Assembly: GCF_002216685.1 (NCBI RefSeq)
Contig: NZ_CP022352.1
Coordinates: 310,001 to 374,000 of the forward strand
Reading direction: 5' to 3'
Length of the DNA: 64,000 bases
From: Vibrio tarriae
GTDB lineage: Bacteria; Pseudomonadota; Gammaproteobacteria; Enterobacterales; Vibrionaceae
Shown: positions 37,573 through 46,580 of the stretch, in pieces
Position numbering within the stretch: the stretch's first letter is position 1
Layout of the letters: each line of letters opens with the position of its first letter
Program-made: the position numbers and the translations under genes
Notes under the pieces: generated by a model
Databases searched by the model: none
The model's input: the letters and a program-made list of their open reading frames with translations, nothing else
What the model was told of the DNA's origin: nothing

Positions 37573-39060
37573 TTATAGCTCCAGTTGCTTCTCGCGAATT
37601 TTGCGATCGTAGGCTTGCTCAAAGATCTCCCAGAACAACTTCTCAAAGCCGCGTTGGCGGTTAGAGGTCAGCTCTTGGTAGTAGCTGCAGTACATATTCC
37701 ACGCCCAAGCATCCGTTGAAGTTTGTGTGGTATCAGAATTGCGCTTGTAGTGGTGGAAACGGCGCAGCATCACCTGTGGTGAGAAAGCGTTGAGAATTTG
37801 GCTCAAGGCTTCTGAAGTGGCAAACTGCATCGCTTCATTATGATCGCGAACGGTTTTTAGGCTTTCAGCAATCGCCGCAGGGGCAGAAAGGTGCACAACG
37901 CTCTTATCAGCATCGTACAGAGTGCGGATCGTCTCTTCATAGGAGAGACCTAAACGCAGCGGGTTATCTTCAATGGGTTGCAGATTACGGTTCAAAGTAC
38001 CGAAACGGCTTTCACTCACTTGTTGATGCAAATCGAGTAAACCGCGCACACAAGCTTGTAAAGACTCACCCAACTCTTGCGATAGAAGATGCATACGATT
38101 CATATCATTTTCATCGCTCAGGTCTACGCCGAGCCCTTCCAAGATCGGACCTGTGACCAAGTGGTTAGCTTGGCTGGTTGAGCTTGTGTGCATAGTGGAA
38201 TACGCGCTCTTCTCCAACTGCGGCTGGAAACTTTTCGCGACTTCCTCTTCTAACAAATCCAGTACTTTTTCATCCATTGTGAAGCCCTCTGATACGTTGC
38301 TTTCGCTGGTTTTATATTGAGAAATTGTGGGGGTGGTAGAAGTCACGCTCGGTGCTTCTGTTTTGGTTTGCTTAGCAAAAGTGGCCTTCGCAAACCCAAG
38401 AATTTTCTTAAGGCGGATCGATGAAGTCATCTCATACTCACTGTCCGCTTGTGGCGTAAAATCGGCATTTTGCAGCACTAAGTTATCTTGTGGCACGAGG
38501 TTAGGTTGGGCGGATAACGGCTGCTCACTTTTCGGATCATCCAGTAAGGAGGTCGAACTGCCCGCCGCACCCATCAGGTTATCGAGCGCCTGTAATGGGT
38601 CTGTATTGGTTGGTAATTCGTTTTTTTCTGGTTCGATGTCGAGCGTCAGATCGGCCAGCAGATCCTCATCCTTAGAGGCAAACAGCGCATCTAAAGATCC
38701 ATATTGTTCTTCCACTTCGATGGCGTTACCAAACAGCACTCGCAAACGGTAAGGCCCCACACTCACTTCATCTTTGTGGGTCAGGCGTGCCATTCGCCCA
38801 ACACCCAGTGGCATGTCTGCCCCGTTGACATACGTGCTACCGCAGCTGTCTTTTAAACAATACGCCCCGTCCACCATCATCACTTCACAGTGCATGGGTT
38901 TTACACTGCCTTGCGCATCGACCAAACGCCACTGCGCATTCGGCGATGAGCCGATCACCCCACCTGACGAGGTCCACGTGTGCTGAGCGGACAAGCCAGA
39001 CTCTAAGTGCTGAGCATTGGTGACTAATAGGGTCAACGAAGGTAATGTCTCTGAGTTCAT
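37573..39060 (-). CDS. tagH: T6SS FHA-domain protein TagH-like (VCA0112 type)
   Basis: Protein of 495 residues with an N-terminal FHA domain (about 25-100; GSSPNAQWRLVD and KPMHCEVMMVDGAYCLKDSC) that recognises phosphothreonine. An acidic, low-complexity middle region precedes a C-terminal domain typical of T6SS FHA proteins (about 320-490). No kinase or phosphatase gene of the PpkA/PppA type is present in this cluster, so regulation by phosphorylation as in Pseudomonas is not supported here. Confidence 0.88.
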   Translation of the reverse strand: MNSETLPSLTLLVTNAQHLESGLSAQHTWTSSGGVIGSSPNAQWRLVDAQGSVKPMHCEVMMVDGAYCLKDSCGSTYVNGADMPLGVGRMARLTHKDEVSVGPYRLRVLFGNAIEVEEQYGSLDALFASKDEDLLADLTLDIEPEKNELPTNTDPLQALDNLMGAAGSSTSLLDDPKSEQPLSAQPNLVPQDNLVLQNADFTPQADSEYEMTSSIRLKKILGFAKATFAKQTKTEAPSVTSTTPTISQYKTSESNVSEGFTMDEKVLDLLEEEVAKSFQPQLEKSAYSTMHTSSTSQANHLVTGPILEGLGVDLSDENDMNRMHLLSQELGESLQACVRGLLDLHQQVSESRFGTLNRNLQPIEDNPLRLGLSYEETIRTLYDADKSVVHLSAPAAIAESLKTVRDHNEAMQFATSEALSQILNAFSPQVMLRRFHHYKRNSDTTQTSTDAWAWNMYCSYYQELTSNRQRGFEKLFWEIFEQAYDRKIREKQLEL

Positions 39061-39062
39061 GG

Positions 39063-40079
39063 TTATTGCCTTACTTGAATTAACACATGTTTATTGGCTG
39101 CATCTTGGCCAAGAAACGAAGTCCAGCCGAGGGCGATATTCTGTTTGGCATCCAGACAAAACAGCGGCGCTTCCCGTTCATCCATCGCCAGCTCGAGGTC
39201 ATACGCCATCTGTTCGCGCAAAATAAACTCCACTAGCTTACAAAGCGGCTGATACTCTTTACCTGAAGGTAAAAAGTCGGCAAAACGGTTGCGAGATAAC
39301 TGATTGATACAGATGATAAACTTTCCACTACAATCAATAACGGACTCGCCGATCACTGTATCCATCCCCAACCGAGCATTCTGCTTGCCCAGCGCCAGTT
39401 GCTGACTCGGATCAATCGATACCCGACGTCTAACCCACTGGCGAATAGATACATCCGGTAAGTCAAAACAGTGGGCAATAATGCCTGCCACGACTTGTGG
39501 TGAGCGGCTGCGCCCTGCCAAAGTGCCCGCGTACGCCAGCATTTTGCACCAGTTGATCGGCGTTTCGCCGCGCAGATCAGGGTCGCCCAATCCCACCAGC
39601 GCAAACAGTTGTGCAGAGAACACATCCTGCGCGCCGGACTGAAAACGTACGTAGTAACGGTATTTACGCCAAACGCGATAAACCAAATTAATCAATCTGT
39701 TATTGAAAAAATCGAGAAACGGCTGCTTATACCCCCCAGGCTCTTCCGTCACCAATTGCTCAAGGATGAACCCCGGCAGAGGTGACTGTGCACCGGAAAG
39801 GCCAAAAAAGTTGGTCAACATAACCCAACGCTCATCGTCACGCGCTTCAAGCGCCATCACATCACTGGGCGAAAATCCAAGGCTCGGGTTAGCACTGAAC
39901 ACCAAGCGGCAATCGCGCTCCCACTCTTCCGATTCGGGATTGATATCAGCCAGTTTTTGCAACAGCTCAACCAGTTGGTAGAAGTTGTATTCCCGTACAT
40001 TGCCCGGCAAGCTCAACGGAGAGGCTTGCGCTGGATCTGAATTCAGATCAACGGCTGCATTCCGCTCTGTGTGCCCCAT
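39063..40079 (-). CDS. tssG: T6SS baseplate protein TssG (VasB)
   Basis: Protein of 338 residues of the TssG/ImpH family (FNNRLINLVYRVWRKYRYYV; LAGRSRSPQVVAGIIAHCFD). It forms the baseplate wedge with two TssF copies. The ATG at 40079 lies 37 bases inside the end of tssF, so the genes are coupled; no closer start codon exists in the first 40 residues. Confidence 0.94.
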   Translation of the reverse strand: MGHTERNAAVDLNSDPAQASPLSLPGNVREYNFYQLVELLQKLADINPESEEWERDCRLVFSANPSLGFSPSDVMALEARDDERWVMLTNFFGLSGAQSPLPGFILEQLVTEEPGGYKQPFLDFFNNRLINLVYRVWRKYRYYVRFQSGAQDVFSAQLFALVGLGDPDLRGETPINWCKMLAYAGTLAGRSRSPQVVAGIIAHCFDLPDVSIRQWVRRRVSIDPSQQLALGKQNARLGMDTVIGESVIDCSGKFIICINQLSRNRFADFLPSGKEYQPLCKLVEFILREQMAYDLELAMDEREAPLFCLDAKQNIALGWTSFLGQDAANKHVLIQVRQ

Positions 40080-41812
40080 GAGTACTTCTCTTGATTGCTG
40101 ATGTTAACCACGACTAATTCGTGAAATGAGTTGATGCTGGCGTAAAGTGCAAAGAAATGACTGAGTACCGTACCAAACAGGAACAAATCACCTTCTGAGC
40201 CAAATCCCGTTTGATCCACATACAAAGTCGATTGCAAACCACGCACTGGCAGACCACGTAGGATTTTATCAACCGGTTTAGATTCAATTTTAACTATGCC
40301 ATCGAGGCGCATGCGGGCTACGCGCTCAGCTTGTCTATCCACCAAGGCGCGAAAATCATAGGCACGCAACACACAACCTAAGGCATCTTTTGATAGCAGT
40401 GATAAGTAGTTCAGCGATAGGTTCGAAATCAGCGTCCACAGCAAACTGCCATCGAGTACTGGGCGTAGTGACTGTGATGGCACAGTAATATTTTTAAATG
40501 TGGCAAAAGGTGGTGAGCTGTCGGTCGCCACACAAATATCCCCCACCCCAAGTTCCAATGGCAGCAAGCGATTGGTGCAGGTGAGTTTGATCGATACGGC
40601 TTCATCCACGCCCATTGATAAGGTTTCATCACCGCGCACAAAAGAGATAAATGAATCAAAACCATCCCCCCGGATGCTCTCTTTGACTCGTGTGCGATAG
40701 TAAAGCGCTTGACGATGACGAACCCGTTCCACTTCATGTTGGAAGCTTTCAAAAGAAGAGTAGATACGTTTCTCTCCGCGGATCCGTTTGCCTTCTGACT
40801 GGGTATCTTGCCAACCAACCACTTGATCCACGCTGAAAATTTCATAGTGGGCAGGATAGCGACTGGACGGGACGATTCGATACTCTGAACGACGCCCAGT
40901 CAAATCGATCGGATCGGCATCATGCTCAAACAGATTGATGACCGGTGTGCAATAGAGTTGAAAATTGTCCTGACGCACTCGCGTATCAGCAGGCAATGTT
41001 TTCGAAAAATGGATGCGTAAGGTGAAATCACCGCTGACCGCTTTCGGTAAAGCTTTGGCAAAACCTTTTACATCAAAGAAGTGAAAGGCTTCAGGAAACG
41101 ACAGGTACTCTTGCAAAATACGATAACCGTCATAGACATTCTTTGGATAAGGCAGCAAAGCTTGGTCACTTGAGAAACCAACGGTTGAAAACGCATCAGC
41201 AGGCAGTGCGAACTCGACCCCCTGCACTTCAATGGTCATTTTTTGTAGATAATGGTGTAACCAAAGATAGAGAATCTGCGAGCTGTATTTATCACCACCT
41301 AAGTAAAAACGTACGGTATCGAGCTTAGCGTCGCCTACTGTCATATCGCCCAGCATGCGCAACGAGATCTGAATGGTCGTGGCTTCACGTGTGTGTTCGG
41401 CATGAACACCTTGACACTGCATCGGATACAGCGCGACATCACGGCAAGTGTTGAAATGACACGCCGTGCCAAAGACTGGCTTGCTATCCAATTGGGTATT
41501 ACGTGGGATGACTTGCTTCTCGCTGACACTTTTGTCAGGTTCAAACGCCACCACACTCATGCTCGGGATAGGGCGCAGATAATTTGGCCACAGCATGTTA
41601 ATGATGGAGTGAGTAAGTTCAGGGAACTCATCCTCCACCTTTTCGCGCAAACGCGCGGTAAGAAATGCAAAACCTTCCAAAAGACGCTCAACGTCAGGAT
41701 CGGTCGTACGGCCATGAAGAAAACGCGAAAGCTGAGGGTGAATTTCGGTAAATTCTTTCCCCTGCTCTTTTAAAAAAGCGAGCTCTTCCCTGAAATACTT
41801 GTCTTGCGTCAT
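40043..41812 (-). CDS. tssF: T6SS baseplate protein TssF (VasA)
   Basis: Protein of 589 residues matching the TssF/ImpG family (YFREELAFLKEQGKEFTEIH; LSRFLHGRTTDPDVERLLEGFAFL; ELTHSIINMLWPNYLRPIPS). It is the main wedge component of the baseplate. The reading frame is complete and overlaps tssG. Confidence 0.95.
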   Translation of the reverse strand: MTQDKYFREELAFLKEQGKEFTEIHPQLSRFLHGRTTDPDVERLLEGFAFLTARLREKVEDEFPELTHSIINMLWPNYLRPIPSMSVVAFEPDKSVSEKQVIPRNTQLDSKPVFGTACHFNTCRDVALYPMQCQGVHAEHTREATTIQISLRMLGDMTVGDAKLDTVRFYLGGDKYSSQILYLWLHHYLQKMTIEVQGVEFALPADAFSTVGFSSDQALLPYPKNVYDGYRILQEYLSFPEAFHFFDVKGFAKALPKAVSGDFTLRIHFSKTLPADTRVRQDNFQLYCTPVINLFEHDADPIDLTGRRSEYRIVPSSRYPAHYEIFSVDQVVGWQDTQSEGKRIRGEKRIYSSFESFQHEVERVRHRQALYYRTRVKESIRGDGFDSFISFVRGDETLSMGVDEAVSIKLTCTNRLLPLELGVGDICVATDSSPPFATFKNITVPSQSLRPVLDGSLLWTLISNLSLNYLSLLSKDALGCVLRAYDFRALVDRQAERVARMRLDGIVKIESKPVDKILRGLPVRGLQSTLYVDQTGFGSEGDLFLFGTVLSHFFALYASINSFHELVVVNISNQEKYSWGTQSGMQPLI

Positions 41813-41817
41813 AGAGG

Positions 41818-42255
41818 TTAAAACACTCGATATTTTCTGCTTTGATCCAATAACAGACTGAACTGGACTTTTTCGTGTAACGCTTCGCTATTGATGGTCG
41901 CGGTAATGTGGAACCTTAAAGTCAGCGGGTTAAAGCTATCTTGATCCGCTCTCACCAGAACGCGAGTTAAACGCGGCTCATAGCGCTCAAGGCACTGTTG
42001 AATCGCCAATTTAATTCGCACGGAGAGATCTAAGGTTTCCAGCGTTGCATCATTAAAATCCACCAACCCGAGATGAGGGGCACTTTGCGCTCCACCAATT
42101 CGAGTGTTCAGAATGTTAGAGACATTCCGTTTGATCGATTCGAGTACATCCCACGCGTCTGGCCCACGGGTCAGCGACATAGGTTTGGCGTTGGCTTCCA
42201 AACGTTCGAAAAAGCCAACACCAAATGCACTCTCTTCAGGTGCGATGTACGTCAT
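41818..42255 (-). CDS. tssE: T6SS baseplate protein TssE (gp25-like)
   Basis: Protein of 145 residues with the gp25/lysozyme-like fold of phage baseplates (ESIKRNVSNILNTRIGGAQSAPHLGLVDF; IKLAIQQCLERYEPRL, containing the conserved E-R motif). It nucleates sheath polymerisation. It sits 2 bases after tssC and 5 before tssF. Confidence 0.94.
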   Translation of the reverse strand: MTYIAPEESAFGVGFFERLEANAKPMSLTRGPDAWDVLESIKRNVSNILNTRIGGAQSAPHLGLVDFNDATLETLDLSVRIKLAIQQCLERYEPRLTRVLVRADQDSFNPLTLRFHITATINSEALHEKVQFSLLLDQSRKYRVF

Positions 42256-42257
42256 AA

Positions 42258-43736
42258 TCAGGCTTGATCAAGACGTCCAACTAATGACAACTCAAAGTTC
42301 GCACCCATGTACTTAAAGTGAGGACGAACCGAGAGTGACACCTGATACCAACCTGGATTGCCTTCCACATCCATCACTTCAATGCGCGCAGCACGAAGTG
42401 GACGGCGGCTACGTACGTCTGCGGGTGGGTTCTCTTGATCAGCAACGTATTGTTTGATCCATGAGTTCAGTTCACGCTCAAGATCTTGACGCTCTTTCCA
42501 AGCACCGATCTGCTCACGTTGTAGAACTTTCACATAATGCGCCAAACGGTTGATGATCATCATGTACGGCAATTGGGTACCCAACTTGTAGTTGGTTTCC
42601 GCTTCTTTGCCTTCTTTGGTATTTGGGAAAACCTTAGGTTTTTGAATTGAGTTTGCAGAGAAGAACGCTGCGTTATCACTGCCTTTACGCATGGTAAGTG
42701 CAATAAAACCTTCTTCCGCCAGTTCAAACTCTTTGCGGTCAGTGATCAGGACTTCGGTTGGGATCTTACTTTGCAATGCACCCATAGACTCAAAGACATG
42801 CACAGGCAAGTCTTCAACTGCCCCGCCGCTTTGTGGACCGATGATGTTTGGACACCAACGGTATTTAGCAAAGCTATCCGTCAAACGAGTTGCGAAGGCA
42901 AATGCCGTGTTACCCCACAGGTAGTGCTCGTGCGATGCACTGACGTTTTCCGCATAGTTGAACGACTTCACTGGATTTTCGATAGGATCGTAAGGCACAC
43001 GCAGAAGGAAACGAGGCGCTGTTAAACCAAGATAACGAGCATCTTCTGATTCACGCAGAGCACGCCATTTGGCGTATTTAGGGCTTTCAAAAGTAGACTT
43101 GAGATCTTTAATATTAGGCAGTTCTTCAAAGGAATCGATGCCAAAGAACTCAGGTCCTACGCTTGAAATGAAAGGAGCATGCGCCATGGCACCTAGTGCG
43201 CCCATGTATTGCAGCAACTTCATATCTGGGGTTGAAGGGGTAAACGCATAGTTACCAATGATCGCGCCAACAGGTTCACCACCAAATTGACCATAGCCCG
43301 CAGAATAAACGTGTTTGTAAAGACCGGACTGAGCCGTTTCTGGAGCAAACTCGAAATCTTCCAACAGTTCGTCTTTGGTTACGTGAAGGATTTCGACTTT
43401 GTTATTTTCACGAAAATCAGTGCGATCCACGAACAGCTTCAAACCACACCACGCCGATTCCATTGCTTGGAATTGCGAGTTGTGCAGGATTTCATCCATC
43501 TGTGCGCTGATTTTTTTATCCAGTTCAACCAACATTTGGTCAACCAGAGATTTGTTGACAGGTTCAGCAGAGTGCTGTGAACCCATGAGGTTTTCGATAA
43601 ACGCTGCAACACCTTTTTTCGCGATGTCATAACCCTCTTCGCTTGGTGCGATGCGGGTTTGCGCCATAATTTCATCAAGAAGGCTGCCTTGATCAAGTTG
43701 CGGTCTTTCCAATACCTTTTCAGTAGTAGACATCAT
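42258..43736 (-). CDS. vipB: T6SS sheath large subunit TssC (VipB)
   Basis: Protein of 492 residues, the length known for VipB. It interdigitates with VipA to form the contractile sheath. Family regions include WCGLKLFVDRTDFRENNKVE and FISSVGPEFFGIDSFEELP. Two consecutive ATGs open the frame (43736 and 43733) behind AGGA. It lies 36 bases after vipA. Confidence 0.96.
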   Translation of the reverse strand: MMSTTEKVLERPQLDQGSLLDEIMAQTRIAPSEEGYDIAKKGVAAFIENLMGSQHSAEPVNKSLVDQMLVELDKKISAQMDEILHNSQFQAMESAWCGLKLFVDRTDFRENNKVEILHVTKDELLEDFEFAPETAQSGLYKHVYSAGYGQFGGEPVGAIIGNYAFTPSTPDMKLLQYMGALGAMAHAPFISSVGPEFFGIDSFEELPNIKDLKSTFESPKYAKWRALRESEDARYLGLTAPRFLLRVPYDPIENPVKSFNYAENVSASHEHYLWGNTAFAFATRLTDSFAKYRWCPNIIGPQSGGAVEDLPVHVFESMGALQSKIPTEVLITDRKEFELAEEGFIALTMRKGSDNAAFFSANSIQKPKVFPNTKEGKEAETNYKLGTQLPYMMIINRLAHYVKVLQREQIGAWKERQDLERELNSWIKQYVADQENPPADVRSRRPLRAARIEVMDVEGNPGWYQVSLSVRPHFKYMGANFELSLVGRLDQA

Positions 43737-43772
43737 TAGATTCCTAAAGAGTAATGAATTGATAACGTTTGC

Positions 43773-44279
43773 TTACGCTTGTGGCTCTTCTTGACCACTG
43801 AGCAGATTCAGTTCTGCCAACAGTTTTTCTCTCGACTCTTCTGAGTTGAGTAATGACTGTAAACGCTCACGAAATGCAGGAATGTTGCCTAGAGGCCCTT
43901 TAAGGGCGACTAACGCTTCACGCAACTCAATCAATTTTTTCAGTTCAGGAACTTGCGATGCCACAGCATCAGGAGCGAAATCGGCTAAAGATTTGAAATT
44001 GAGTTCAACAGGAAACTCGGCATTCTCATCGTCAGTCAGCTTGTTTTTCACCGTTGCGGTGATTTTCAGCTCGCTCTCGCGCATTACGGCTTCAAAGTTG
44101 TTCTTATCTACCGTTACTGTTGCACGTTCTTCCAATGGGGTTTGCTCCGCATGCCCTTTGAAATCACCTACAATCAGCGTTTTGAGCGGTAGCTCAACCT
44201 CAGCCTGTGCATCTCCCGTCGCAGGAATATACTTGATATTAATCCGCTCTTTGGGAGCTACACTTCCTTCTTTAGACAT
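43773..44279 (-). CDS. vipA: T6SS sheath small subunit TssB (VipA)
   Basis: Protein of 168 residues from the ATG at 44279, which has GGAGAC upstream and gives the known VipA length. The longer open frame to 44345 has no ribosome site. Its C-terminal helix (about 105-125) is the region ClpV binds in VipA. It is the first structural gene after a gap of about 437 bases. Confidence 0.96.
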   Translation of the reverse strand: MSKEGSVAPKERINIKYIPATGDAQAEVELPLKTLIVGDFKGHAEQTPLEERATVTVDKNNFEAVMRESELKITATVKNKLTDDENAEFPVELNFKSLADFAPDAVASQVPELKKLIELREALVALKGPLGNIPAFRERLQSLLNSEESREKLLAELNLLSGQEEPQA

Positions 44280-44716
44280 ATTACGTCTCCAATACCTATG
44301 CCAAACGTTGTCAATGAAACCGTTGATTGAAATACGTTCAATCAACCCAGAATCTTGAACTTCTCCTTAGTGAGAACTAAAGATCGCTCATTTCAAAATA
44401 TGAAATAGAGCCAATCACTTCCGTAACACTGCAAGATAAAAAATCTCGCACTAAGCCATGCGTTTACAGAGTGTTGTTGTATTTTGATGTATTGATGAAT
44501 ATATGGGCTTATTATATAAACTTGTCATTAGCATCTTTTTATTACTAATGGCGAGTCATCTAATCTAAATATCGTTTACTACGATCTAATACCCAACAAA
44601 TATGAGATGGCATTCTATTCATGGAGATAAAAAAGTAATCGAAAAAAAAACCAAAGCGTGATCTTTTACCCAAAAATATATTCAACAACCATACTTAAAT
44701 AATATTTAACAAGGAA
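44280..44716 (-). promoter_or_regulatory. 437-base gap upstream of vipA with hairpins
   Basis: AT-rich region with no supported gene between the Sel1 protein gene and vipA. Two small perfect dyads lie near its vipA end: CTTAG/CTAAG at 44366-44381 and ATTTCA/TGAAAT at 44390-44406. It may hold an internal promoter or a long structured leader. I saw no convincing sigma-54 or CRP site. Confidence 0.4.
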
Positions 44717-45721
44717 CTAATTATCCCAATAGGTATCATGGTTGAAAAAAGGCTGATAGTTTTCGAGTTGAAGATCTATTTTCTTTGCAATTTCTTTTTC
44801 ATGCTCATTTAATTGCATTGAAATATCAAGCAGTTGCTTCTGGCTATTTTGATAAATATGACTCAACCGATCAGTGCCGGCAACGTCTAAATATCGATTG
44901 AAGTAAGCTTTGGCTTGCTTGAGATCTGGCTCGATAAAGCGGTAAAGCTCACTTTGCCCACTGAGAATGCCCCCCATAGCCACCAAAGAGGTGAGATCGC
45001 CACGCTGTACGGCTTGCTGACGCCAATAATAGGCATCTTGGTATTTCCCTTTATTTTCAAGAAGTTGAATATAGTTTCTTATCGCAGGGATATAGCCCGT
45101 TTCCGCCGCTTTCAGATACGTTTTTCGGGCTTCGGTTGATCGGCTACCAGGCATGGGATAACTGCCCTCTCCTTGCTCAATCTGTTGCGCCATAAGCATC
45201 AAAGCTGCAGGGTGTTCAAATTCAACTGCAATCGTTAAATAATGCAGGGCAAGCTTGGAGTTCTCCTTTTGATGGTACAGCGCGAGCTCATAAGCGGCCT
45301 GACTCGGTTCACGAGAGCCTAATTCAATCAAAGTATCGTAATAAGTTTGTTGCCATAAACTGCGTTCTGCAGCTCTGAGCCACTCACCGTTTTGATACAA
45401 CACTCGCATCGCTTGACGGCTTCCACCTTGGGCAGCGAGCAACAAATAGTGCTGACTTTCAGGGGGAGTTCGAATGGTAGTACGATAGTTTGCTACTTCC
45501 ATTGCATATAGATAAGCCGCATTAGGCTCACCAAGGTCTGCCGCGTATTTCAAGTATTCGCGAGCCGCTAAATTCTTAAATTGCGCACGCAGCAAACGAC
45601 CATTTTCGTAGGCTTGCTGAGCACTCAACTGCCGCATATCGTAGTTTATTTCTTCGCTAATACTACGCCCTGCAAACAGAAGAGTTACTATAAAAATTAG
45701 GGCTTTAACCGATATTGACAC
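44717..45721 (-). CDS. Exported Sel1-repeat protein at start of T6SS cluster (VCA0106 type)
   Basis: Protein of 334 residues with a signal peptide (MSISVKALIFIVTLLFAGRSIS|EEIN) followed by Sel1-like helical repeats (YLKYAADLGEPNAAYLYAME, YLKAAETGYIPAIRNYIQLL). It is presumably periplasmic; function unknown, perhaps scaffolding. I chose the GTG at 45721 because AGGGAG lies 6 bases upstream and it starts the signal peptide cleanly. The frame is open further upstream, inside the PAAR gene, without a ribosome site. It overlaps the PAAR gene by 17 bases. Confidence 0.8.
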   Translation of the reverse strand: MSISVKALIFIVTLLFAGRSISEEINYDMRQLSAQQAYENGRLLRAQFKNLAAREYLKYAADLGEPNAAYLYAMEVANYRTTIRTPPESQHYLLLAAQGGSRQAMRVLYQNGEWLRAAERSLWQQTYYDTLIELGSREPSQAAYELALYHQKENSKLALHYLTIAVEFEHPAALMLMAQQIEQGEGSYPMPGSRSTEARKTYLKAAETGYIPAIRNYIQLLENKGKYQDAYYWRQQAVQRGDLTSLVAMGGILSGQSELYRFIEPDLKQAKAYFNRYLDVAGTDRLSHIYQNSQKQLLDISMQLNEHEKEIAKKIDLQLENYQPFFNHDTYWDN

Positions 45722-45989
45722 TGCTTGCTCCCTGTAATACGCCACCACAATCGACCGCATCTCCAGCCCTTGCGGCGGGTTTACCATCAATCATCACCGT
45801 GCCTGAGCCTGCGGCAATCGCACGGCCATGGGGAGGATGCTTTGGTTTGTCATGAGGAGCTAAAGGATCACCAATCCGAGCCGCTGGAATCCCATCATAA
45901 CGCACAGTTGATGAGCCTGCGGTCACTGGCGTTGGCGGGAAGCCATCATGATCTGTACCTAAATGCCCTACTACGATTCCGTTGCCCAT
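45705..45989 (-). CDS. T6SS PAAR-domain spike tip protein
   Basis: Protein of 94 residues made of a single PAAR domain with its repeated motifs (IPAARIGDPLAPHD and KPAARAGDAVDCGG) and histidines expected to bind the metal at the tip. It sharpens the VgrG spike and can carry effectors; this one has no extension. GAGGAC precedes the ATG. It is the first gene of the main cluster, with the promoter region upstream. Confidence 0.95.
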   Translation of the reverse strand: MGNGIVVGHLGTDHDGFPPTPVTAGSSTVRYDGIPAARIGDPLAPHDKPKHPPHGRAIAAGSGTVMIDGKPAARAGDAVDCGGVLQGASSVNIG

Positions 45990-46580
45990 ATTCTGTCCTC
46001 ACCTGTTAGTGGAATAAGTGAAAGCAATTAACGTTCCAGGCGTTTTAGTCAATTTTTTGCTTATTAACCGCACATTCGAGCAATTTATTGCCCAGAAAAA
46101 GCCAATATTCACAATAGCGGGCAATAAATTGCCTAAGCCTATGCGTGTCAAAACAATGTCAATAAAATTGAAATTAATATCAAGATGCGATACTTGTCCA
46201 TTAAATACGTGATTATTAATTACGAACCGTAATTTAAAATCAAATATGTCTCTATTTTGAGATTCTAGACTAATTAAACCCTAATAATTAAATATGCATT
46301 ATTGGTTTATTTTGGATAATATCTCAATATTGAGATTGGCGAGGTTCAGAATGAATTTGTTGAACTTATATTTAATGCCAAGCATTGAAATAAGTTTGAT
46401 ATGTTAATTATCAATTAATGTAATTTACTACTAATGGCTTATGTCCCAATGACTGACGTAACAGGCAGGAGACACGTATGTGAATAACATTTTTAAATAA
46501 CTGACATACAGGGTTCTTTTAATAACCCAAAAGTGTGCTGACCCAAACTCTACCTGACAAGTTTCCCACAAGCAGGTAAG
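45990..46580 (-). promoter_or_regulatory. T6SS main-cluster promoter region with several palindromes
   Basis: About 590 very AT-rich bases without a supported gene. Seen here: a 14-base perfect inverted repeat (GCAATTTATTGCCC at 46080-46093 and its complement at 46119-46132); AATTACG-AAC-CGTAATT at 46218-46234; a 16-base palindrome ATCTCAATATTGAGAT at 46321-46336; and TTAATT-ATC-AATTAA at 46404-46418. The V. cholerae cluster is known to answer to quorum sensing and competence regulators. Which protein binds these sites is not evident. Confidence 0.55.

Noticed and set aside
40429..40845. Long overlapping reading frames on other frames inside T6SS genes (this is one of many)
   Set aside because: All lie within well-supported conserved genes on the minus strand and show no coding character of their own.
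46018..46212. 64-codon plus-strand reading frame in the T6SS promoter region
   Set aside because: Lies in a palindrome-rich regulatory region and lacks a ribosome site or family match.
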